21,900 nucleotides of DNA from JBBKWJ01 sp037968895 (GTDB taxonomy: Bacteria; Actinomycetota; Acidimicrobiia; Acidimicrobiales; SZUA-35), in assembly GCA_037968895.1 (NCBI GenBank), contig JBBKWJ010000278.1, positions 1-21,900 on the forward strand, given 5' to 3'. Under the pieces are notes generated by a model. That model was not told the origin of the DNA. It did not search any database and was given only the letters and a program-made list of their open reading frames with translations. The position numbers and the translations under genes were made by a program. Positions 6,506-12,466 of the stretch are shown piece after piece. Position 1 is the stretch's first letter; every line of letters begins with the position of its first letter.

Positions 6506-7792
6506 ATGACTGCATATGACCGCCTCCGCGTGCTCTGGCCCGATCACCTTGGACTTGCTCGCGGTAAGTATGTTCCTTGGCGGTTGGCCGCGAACGGCAC
6601 CGCGTTCTGCGCAGGCACGTATTTGCTCACGTATGACCGTGAGATGCACGAGGTCGAGATCGGCATGGATCCAACGGGGTTTCCTGACGTCGATGCCGTC
6701 TACTCGCTTGATGACGTGCGTCCGGGATGGGAAGAAGGAACCGGTGTTGTCGTTGCTGATCTGATGCACGGCGATGAGCCCTATTCGGTTTCGGCCCGTG
6801 CCGCGCTGGCGAAAGCCGTCGACGACTGGGCGAAGCTTGGTTACGCCGTCAAGGTTGGAATCGAGCTTGAGGCGTACGTTATGGAGCCAGACGGTGAGGG
6901 CGGGTGGAAGCCCCTTGACACGCCAGCCGGCTCCGTATACGGCACGGGCCCCCTAGTTGACCCAACTGGTCTCGTCGAAGAAATCATGGCTGTCGCTGAA
7001 CGCTGCGAGATTCCGCTTGAGTCGGTCAACACCGAGTTTGACCCGCCTCAATGGGAGCTCACCCTTCACTACGCCGATGCGATGAAGGCGTGCGACGACG
7101 TATTCCTATTCCGACAGATGGCTCGAGAGGTGGCCTACCAACACGGCCTACTTCTTACCTTTATGGGTAAACCGATTGGGAACAAAGCCGGCTCGGGACT
7201 CCACGTCAATTTCAGTCTCGAGCGCCTTGCTGACGGATCAAACGCGTGTGAAGACACGAGCACCGAAGATGGGTTGAGCGAGCTAACCAAGCAGTGCATC
7301 GCCGGTCTACTTGAGCATCACCCGGGACTCACCGCGCTTGTCGCGCCAACCGTTAACTCATACAAGCGGCTGCAGCCGGCGAGCTTGTCTGGGTTCTGGG
7401 CCAACTGGGGTTACGACCATCGTTGCGCCTCGGTTCGTATTCCGCCCCAACGTGGACGCGCCACCCGAATCGAGCAGCGCACGCCCGACGGAGCAGCCGG
7501 GTCGCATCTCGCTGTTGTCGCAGTACTGCAGGCCGCCCGCCTTGGAGTTGTTAATGCCCTCGAATGTCCTGCGGCCGAAACCGGAGACGGCATTACCTCA
7601 ATCAACACGACTCGTTGTTCACCTGAGAGTCTCGACGCCGCGCTCACGGCGCTCGAAGCGAACGAAGCGCTTGTTGAGGCAGTGGGGTCTGACCTAGTCC
7701 GCAATTTCGTCGGCATCAAACGCATGGAATGGAAGCAGTACTCAACCGCAGTGACTGACTGGGAACTCCGCACGTACCTACCATTCCACTAA
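6506..7792 (+). CDS. Glutamine synthetase-like gamma-glutamyl ligase (PuuA/AtdA1/GlnA3-type group)
   Basis: This 428-residue protein has the type I glutamine synthetase fold: a short N-terminal domain with a WPDHLGLARGKYVP element (11-24), then the catalytic domain. Visible catalytic elements are VGIELEAYV (Glu120, Glu122), NTEFDPPQWEL (Glu177, Glu184), GSGLHVNFSL (His233), NSYKRL (284-289) and RIEQR (Glu323). Several differ from true glutamine synthetase: HVH is HVN, EFGPGQ-type is EFDPPQ, and the NSYKRLVPG-type loop is NSYKRLQPA. I see no C-terminal adenylylation-site Tyr motif. This fits ligases that attach glutamate to an amine other than ammonia, such as putrescine, aniline, isopropylamine or ethanolamine. 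The ATG at 6506 has a GAAAGG box five bases upstream. It follows the NicX-like gene by 46 bases, and two gamma-glutamyl-hydrolase-like genes are encoded in the divergent arm, supporting a gamma-glutamylation pathway. Confidence 0.88.
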   Translation: MTAYDRLRVLWPDHLGLARGKYVPWRLAANGTAFCAGTYLLTYDREMHEVEIGMDPTGFPDVDAVYSLDDVRPGWEEGTGVVVADLMHGDEPYSVSARAALAKAVDDWAKLGYAVKVGIELEAYVMEPDGEGGWKPLDTPAGSVYGTGPLVDPTGLVEEIMAVAERCEIPLESVNTEFDPPQWELTLHYADAMKACDDVFLFRQMAREVAYQHGLLLTFMGKPIGNKAGSGLHVNFSLERLADGSNACEDTSTEDGLSELTKQCIAGLLEHHPGLTALVAPTVNSYKRLQPASLSGFWANWGYDHRCASVRIPPQRGRATRIEQRTPDGAAGSHLAVVAVLQAARLGVVNALECPAAETGDGITSINTTRCSPESLDAALTALEANEALVEAVGSDLVRNFVGIKRMEWKQYSTAVTDWELRTYLPFH

Positions 7793-7875
7793 GCACGGTT
7801 GTACGGACTGCTCGTCGACTTGCACATCAATCGATGGAGTGAGAGCTTGACCATTCTGAGCAAGAGGGGATATGT

Positions 7876-8706
7876 ATGCGCCTAGAGGGCCGTGTTGCTG
7901 TGATCACAGGTGGCGGGAACGGCATAGGCCGGGCCATTGCCATCCGGTTCGCGGAGGAAGGCGCTTCGGTCGTCGTCGGCGACCTTCAGGCTGCCGCTGC
8001 TGCGGAGACCGTTGGGTTGATCGAGGAGGCCGGCGGGCGGGCGCTCGGTATGACCATCGATGTCACAAGCCGCGACGACAACGACGCGCTGGCCAAGGCC
8101 GCAGTTGATAACTATGGCGGGCTTGACGTCCTCGTGACCGCGGCCGGGATTCTTCATGCCAGCTACCGAAGCGGTGACATCGAAAACGAGGCGAAATGGT
8201 TTGCGGCGCACGCCGAGTCGGGCGAGGCTCCTGCCCAGCGCGTGCTCAATCTTGGTCTCGATGAGTTCCGAGCAGTGATGGCAGTCAACGTAGAAGGCAC
8301 TCTGCTTGGGGTTCAAGCATGCTTGGCCCAAATGCTTGACCTTGGCCGGCCGGCGTCCATCATCACGATTGCCTCGATCGCATCCAAAAACCCTGACGCC
8401 GGGCCGTTGTCATATGTGTGCTCCAAGTCGGCGGTGTGGATGATGACGAAGAAGCTCGCACGTGAACTCGCCTCGTCAAATATTCGCGTCAACGCCATTG
8501 GCCCCGGATTTATTGAGACATCGATGACGTCAGTGATCGACATGATGCCAGCCGAGGCATCCGCCGCATTCTTCGCCGGAATACCAATGGGTCGCAAAGG
8601 TGAACCTCGCGATATTGCCAACGCCGCGCTGTTCTTGGCCAGCGACGAATCGTCCTATTTCACTGGCGAGATTCTGCACCCCGACGGCGGCTACTTCACG
8701 GAGTAG
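7876..8706 (+). CDS. Short-chain dehydrogenase/reductase with an insert
   Basis: This is a classical SDR oxidoreductase of 276 residues that uses NAD(P)(H). It shows the TGGGNGIG cofactor loop (11-18), a TAAG motif in place of NNAG (88-91), Asn138 in AVNVEG, Ser167, and the Tyr180-x3-Lys184 catalytic pair. The Asp-ending second strand (VVVGDL, Asp36) suggests NAD(H) preference. Relative to an ordinary SDR there are about 20-25 extra residues between the TAAG motif and the helix before Asn138 (roughly 95-125), likely shaping the substrate pocket. An AGAGGGGA ribosome-binding site lies five bases before the ATG. The gene is 83 bases after the GS-like gene and is the last of the plus-strand arm, converging with the secreted protein gene eight bases later. 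It probably oxidises an alcohol intermediate of the pathway for the aldehyde dehydrogenase or for ring cleavage. Confidence 0.92.
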   Translation: MRLEGRVAVITGGGNGIGRAIAIRFAEEGASVVVGDLQAAAAAETVGLIEEAGGRALGMTIDVTSRDDNDALAKAAVDNYGGLDVLVTAAGILHASYRSGDIENEAKWFAAHAESGEAPAQRVLNLGLDEFRAVMAVNVEGTLLGVQACLAQMLDLGRPASIITIASIASKNPDAGPLSYVCSKSAVWMMTKKLARELASSNIRVNAIGPGFIETSMTSVIDMMPAEASAAFFAGIPMGRKGEPRDIANAALFLASDESSYFTGEILHPDGGYFTE

Positions 8707-8714
8707 ATGCCTCG

Positions 8715-10904
8715 CTAACCGACCAGGTCCGGGGAGCAATCAGCTGAGGTTGACCAGACGCCGCCGACTTTGGCCTGAACGGTGTAGTGATGGATTCCAC
8801 CGTTGACGAGGCTGTCGTTGAAGGAGGTGGTTTGGACTGCGCCGCGCCAGTAGGCAGGGCCTCCGTTAACCGTTCGATACACCCGGTAGTCGGTTGCCCC
8901 AACCACTGATGTCCACGTCACGGTTGCCGCCGGCCCAACTGCGGTTGCGGTGCAGCTTGCTGGTGGCACGACTGGGGGTCCGCCTGCGTCACCGACGAGG
9001 TCGGGGGTGCAGTCACGTGAGGTTGACCAGGTTCCGCCGACTTTGGCTTGCACGCTGTAGTGGTGGCTCGCTCCGTTGACGAGGGTGTCGTTGAACGAGG
9101 TGGTTTGGACTGCGCCACGCCAGTAGGTGGCGCCGCCGTCAATTGACCGGTAGATGCGGTAGTCGGTTGCGCCGACGACGGCTGGGTAGCTGATGGTGGC
9201 GGCGAGGTTGACTGCGCTCGCGGTGCAGCTTGCTGGTGGCACGACTGGATCGCCGACGTTGTTGGTGTCAATCGTCGGAGCGCATGGAGTTGGCTCAGAG
9301 AACTGCGACAAGGGGTACTTGGCCGTTGCCTGGTAGTTGATGAGCGAGTTCTGCGGGACGGCTTCGGAGAAGGTTGCGGCTGGTGCCGTTACCTTGCCTC
9401 GCCAAGAGAAGCTCCCAATGTTGTTGAGTTGTCGGTGGAGGACGACGTCAGTGGCGAGCGCTGGCACGCCATAGGTGAGCGTTGCGGTCGCGCCATCGCC
9501 GGAGAGCGTCGCGACACAGTTCAGTGGTGCGGGAGCTGATGGTGGAGCATCAGGGTTTGTTCCTGGCCCTGCTTGGTCGCACAGCCGTACGAGATCTCGG
9601 GCCGGCTGTTGTGTGCCGGGTACGCCGTATGAACTGATGCCACCGGTGACCCAGAGGCATCCATCGGGAGCGCCGACGATGCCGAAGCCTCCTGCGTCGC
9701 CAGACATGTATGGGTTGAACGCTTGGATCCGGTCGCCGGTTGCTACGTCGTAGGCGGCGATTGCACTCACCGAACCGGTGTAGGTGTACGTGGCCGGGTT
9801 GGGTGGCGGGCTTCCGTGGAAGATTGTGTTGTTGCTCGACATATGCGAGCCCCAGCAATGGCAGGTCGCGTAGATGCGATCACCAACGAGTTCGATCTCC
9901 TGGAACTCGCCGCCCGCTCGCTGGCAGTTTGCTTGGTAGTTCGGGTTGCAGCCGGTGTAGTGCATCTCACGCATGGCAAGATTTTGGCTTTCTTCGAGAA
10001 TGAAGAGTCCGTGCTGTTCGCCGCCGACCCACACGTCGCCTGCGCTTGTGGCGACGACGTCGTAAAGGCGCCAGTAGCCGGTGCAGTTGACGCAGGTGTT
10101 GTAAGGAATCGTGCTGCGGCTGTGAAGTAGTGAGCCATCGACGCTTGATACGCCTGCGAATCCGCGGGCCGCGCTATCGCCGTTGACGCTCGTGAACCAG
10201 CCAGCAAGGTATACCTCATTCGTTGTGAGGCTTCGGGCTACACCCCACACCCCGCCGCCGGACGGCTGAGGCAGCCAGGTCCAGTCGATTGCGCCGGTCA
10301 CTGGGTTCATGCGAACGGCGCCGTTGACCGTTTGGGGACCGCCACCGTCGGACGCAGTTGTGAAATTGCCGACCACATAGAGCCAGCCGTCTGACTCGAG
10401 GCGGATGTCTCGAATAGTGTTCGAACCGCCATAGACCCTGGTGTTCCATCCGGGCCACACCTTGCCGCTTGCCGGATCGATCTTGGCGAAGCCACCAATG
10501 GTATTGCCGTTGTACGAGCCGAAATCGCCGCCGACGAACATGGCTCCATCAGAGGAATTTTCGAGCGCAAGGACTGTGCCGTTTAGCGTCGGACGCCACC
10601 AGCTGAGCGGAGTTTGGGTGGCGGAATCGAATGCGGCGAGGTATGGCTGGGCGAGCGTCTGTGAGCCGTTCGTGAGCTGGCCGAAACGACCGCCAACAAT
10701 GACGAGGCCATCGGTGTATTCGACGGCGAATCCGAGCGAGTCCCAGTTGCCCATCGAGGTAGATGGCAAGAACTGGTCGAGCCCCCACTCGGGTGCCGGT
10801 GGTTGCACGAGCTCAGCTTGCGCTGGCGCAGACCCGAAGGCCGCAACCGATGTACAGAACAAAACTGTTGCCCAGATCGTCTTCACGAAAAGCCGCACGT
10901 TCAT
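8715..10904 (-). CDS. Secreted beta-propeller (DUF5122/delta-60-like) protein with C-terminal Fn3-like repeats
   Basis: From the ATG at 10904 the protein has 729 residues and starts with a signal peptide (hydrophobic stretch ending in APAQA, cleavage about residue 29-30). Residues of about 40-460 contain recurring units of the type VGGxFxxxxG...A.ID..TG....W, as in VGGRFGQLTNG, VGGDFGSYNG and VVGNFTTAS. These match the delta-60/DUF5122 beta-propeller pattern. A cysteine-rich stretch (CVNCTGYW, TGCNPNY, CHCWGSH) lies in the middle. From about residue 465 three Fn3-like modules follow; the last two are near-duplicates of about 87 residues. It is probably exported and may bind a surface, polysaccharide or partner protein; there is no LPXTG or membrane anchor. 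An AAGGGA ribosome-binding site supports the chosen start; the frame extends upstream to 10964 but that would precede the signal peptide. Confidence 0.88.
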   Translation of the reverse strand: MNVRLFVKTIWATVLFCTSVAAFGSAPAQAELVQPPAPEWGLDQFLPSTSMGNWDSLGFAVEYTDGLVIVGGRFGQLTNGSQTLAQPYLAAFDSATQTPLSWWRPTLNGTVLALENSSDGAMFVGGDFGSYNGNTIGGFAKIDPASGKVWPGWNTRVYGGSNTIRDIRLESDGWLYVVGNFTTASDGGGPQTVNGAVRMNPVTGAIDWTWLPQPSGGGVWGVARSLTTNEVYLAGWFTSVNGDSAARGFAGVSSVDGSLLHSRSTIPYNTCVNCTGYWRLYDVVATSAGDVWVGGEQHGLFILEESQNLAMREMHYTGCNPNYQANCQRAGGEFQEIELVGDRIYATCHCWGSHMSSNNTIFHGSPPPNPATYTYTGSVSAIAAYDVATGDRIQAFNPYMSGDAGGFGIVGAPDGCLWVTGGISSYGVPGTQQPARDLVRLCDQAGPGTNPDAPPSAPAPLNCVATLSGDGATATLTYGVPALATDVVLHRQLNNIGSFSWRGKVTAPAATFSEAVPQNSLINYQATAKYPLSQFSEPTPCAPTIDTNNVGDPVVPPASCTASAVNLAATISYPAVVGATDYRIYRSIDGGATYWRGAVQTTSFNDTLVNGASHHYSVQAKVGGTWSTSRDCTPDLVGDAGGPPVVPPASCTATAVGPAATVTWTSVVGATDYRVYRTVNGGPAYWRGAVQTTSFNDSLVNGGIHHYTVQAKVGGVWSTSADCSPDLVG
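8718..9250 (-). repeat. Two 273-base-period direct repeats encoding duplicated Fn3-like modules
   Basis: Copy one (about 8718-8977) and copy two (about 8991-9250) are offset by exactly 273 bases (91 codons). They share long identical stretches, for example the 20-base run from 8951, TGCAGCTTGCTGGTGGCACG, which recurs at 9224. The encoded modules share the VVGATDYR, YWRGAVQTTSFND and VQAKVGG segments. A third, far more diverged module lies at about 9260-9530. Confidence 0.9.
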
Positions 10905-10942
10905 AAAAAGATTCCCTTTCGTCTGACCCCCGCCGGAGTCTC

Positions 10943-10958
10943 CCAGGTCCGCACCTGG
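10943..10958. promoter_or_regulatory. Inverted repeat in the leader of the secreted protein gene
   Basis: CCAGGT-CCGC-ACCTGG is a perfect inverted repeat with 6-base arms, 39 to 54 bases upstream of the secreted protein start. In RNA it would be a stable hairpin followed by a purine-rich ribosome-binding region. It may be an operator or part of a structured leader; no specific riboswitch could be assigned by eye. Confidence 0.4.
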
Positions 10959-11005
10959 TGACAAGCCACGAATGTTAACACTCGGTGTACAGCGGCTAAA
11001 GGGAG

Positions 11006-11015
11006 AAGGTACCTT
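11006..11015. promoter_or_regulatory. Palindrome upstream of the molybdenum hydroxylase operon
   Basis: AAGGTACCTT is a perfect 10-base palindrome flanked by further partial symmetry (GAG on the left, CTC on the right, with a two-base slip). It lies 27 bases before the first gene of the molybdenum hydroxylase operon, in the region shared with the divergent secreted protein gene. Its position suits an operator, but short palindromes also arise by chance. Confidence 0.3.
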
Positions 11016-11042
11016 TCCTCACAGGTATAGAGAGGATGCTCT

Positions 11043-11915
11043 ATGAAGAGTCCAGCGTTTGCGTACGCGAGGCCCGAGAGTCTCGACGAAGCGTTCCAGT
11101 TGCTCGCAGAACACGAAGACGCCAAGATAATGGCGGGTGGCCAGAGTCTTCTTCCGGTACTCGCGCTTCGTCTGGGTAGCCCCGAGTTGATTGTCGATAT
11201 CAGCCGAATTAGTGGGCTCGACACGATCGACGTCGATGCTGACGGAAACCTGACCATTGGAGCGATGGTTCGACATTCTGCAGTTGAAGAGTCCGATGAC
11301 GTGGCTGTCTTTGCCCCTCTTGTCGCCGAAGCTGCGCCGTACATAGGGCATCGAGCCATTCGGAACCGTGGCACAACTGTCGGCAGCATCGCCCACGCCG
11401 ATCCAGCGGCCGAAATGCCCGCAGTTTGCCTCGCTACCGATGCGGTGATGATTGCGCAGTCCCCCCGTGGCCGTCGTGAGATTCCGGCCGCTGAGTTTTT
11501 TGTTGGCTTCCTCGAGACCGCTCTTGAGGCCGACGAGATTCTTATTGCCGTGCGCTTTCCGGCGGTGCCCGTTGGCACAACAGGGTCAGTGGTCGAGCTT
11601 TCTCGACGACACGGTGACTACGCACTGGTTGGCCTCGCAACGAGGTTGCTTGTCGCTAACGAGGTCATCACCGACGCGGCGCTGGCGTTTCTAAGCGTTG
11701 GGCCGACCGCAGTCCGCGTGAGCGAAGCCGAGGCTGTGCTTGTTGGAGAACGGCCGTCGGCTGAGTTGTTCAACGAGGCGGCCCGCGTTGTCTCGGCCAC
11801 TCTGCAGCCGGCGGCCGATGTGCACGCATCGGCAAACTATCGAAAACATCTCGCTGGAGTGCTCACCAGGCGGGGGCTCGCACGCGCCATCGCACGATTG
11901 GACGTATCGATATGA
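11043..11915 (+). CDS. Molybdenum hydroxylase FAD-binding (CoxM-like) subunit
   Basis: This 290-residue protein is the medium, FAD-carrying subunit of a xanthine-dehydrogenase/CO-dehydrogenase family enzyme. It passes electrons from the iron-sulfur subunit to NAD+, a quinone or another acceptor. The two FAD-contact motifs of the family are present: AGGQSLLP (31-38) and TVGSIAHADPAAE (112-124). The length is normal. An AGAGG ribosome-binding site lies seven bases before the ATG. The stop overlaps the start of the small subunit gene in an ATGA, so the three genes form a coupled operon in M-S-L order. No molybdenum cofactor insertion or XdhC-like maturation gene lies in the window, so those would have to be elsewhere. 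Confidence 0.95.
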   Translation: MKSPAFAYARPESLDEAFQLLAEHEDAKIMAGGQSLLPVLALRLGSPELIVDISRISGLDTIDVDADGNLTIGAMVRHSAVEESDDVAVFAPLVAEAAPYIGHRAIRNRGTTVGSIAHADPAAEMPAVCLATDAVMIAQSPRGRREIPAAEFFVGFLETALEADEILIAVRFPAVPVGTTGSVVELSRRHGDYALVGLATRLLVANEVITDAALAFLSVGPTAVRVSEAEAVLVGERPSAELFNEAARVVSATLQPAADVHASANYRKHLAGVLTRRGLARAIARLDVSI

Positions 11916-12466
11916 CCGACTCCACATCGCAGGGCGTTCGAGTCGCCATCGGCGGCTCCACCCAAATCCGCTGTGTTGTAAACGGCGAAGCGGTCATCAT
12001 TGAAACCGAAGTTCGTCGATCGCTTTCAGACGTGATCCGTCAGGAGCTTGGGCTGACGGGAACACACCTTGGTTGTGAGCATGGCGTATGTGGTGCGTGC
12101 ACGGTCCTCCTCGATGGTGAGCCGGTTCGGTCTTGCCTGATGCTCGGGGTGCAAGCCGATGGGACTGAGATCACGACGATTGAAGGGCTCGCTGACGGCG
12201 ATATCTATCACCCTGTCCAACAGGCGATGCACGACAGCCACGGTTTTCAGTGCGCCTTTTGTGCGCCCGGGTTCCTGATGACAACGGTTGCGCTGCTGGA
12301 ACGTAATCCTCATCCGAGCGAAGAAGAGATTAGAAACGAGCTTTCCGGCAACCTGTGTCGTTGCACTGGTTACCAGTCGATCATCGATGGCGTCACACAG
12401 GCGGTAGTCCTTATCGACGCCGCTGACAATGCCATCACCAACGCGACGGAGGCCGGCAATGGTTGA
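11912..12466 (+). CDS. Molybdenum hydroxylase [2Fe-2S] (CoxS-like) small subunit
   Basis: The small subunit carries two [2Fe-2S] clusters that link the molybdenum site to FAD. The plant-type ferredoxin cluster is bound by Cys55, Cys60, Cys63 and Cys75 (GCEHGVCGACTVLLDG followed by SC). The second is bound by Cys114, Cys117, Cys149 and Cys151 (CAFCAPGF and LCRCTGY). All eight ligands are present. At 184 residues it is slightly longer than typical (about 160), with about 18 extra residues before the first strand and a short tail. The start overlaps the FAD-subunit gene by four bases and its end overlaps the large subunit gene by eight bases, indicating translational coupling. Confidence 0.96.
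   Translation: MTDSTSQGVRVAIGGSTQIRCVVNGEAVIIETEVRRSLSDVIRQELGLTGTHLGCEHGVCGACTVLLDGEPVRSCLMLGVQADGTEITTIEGLADGDIYHPVQQAMHDSHGFQCAFCAPGFLMTTVALLERNPHPSEEEIRNELSGNLCRCTGYQSIIDGVTQAVVLIDAADNAITNATEAGNG

Noticed and set aside
10905..11042. Firm assignment of a known riboswitch in the secreted protein leader.
   Set aside because: Only loose similarity was seen by eye; no class-defining core could be confirmed without a covariance-model search.
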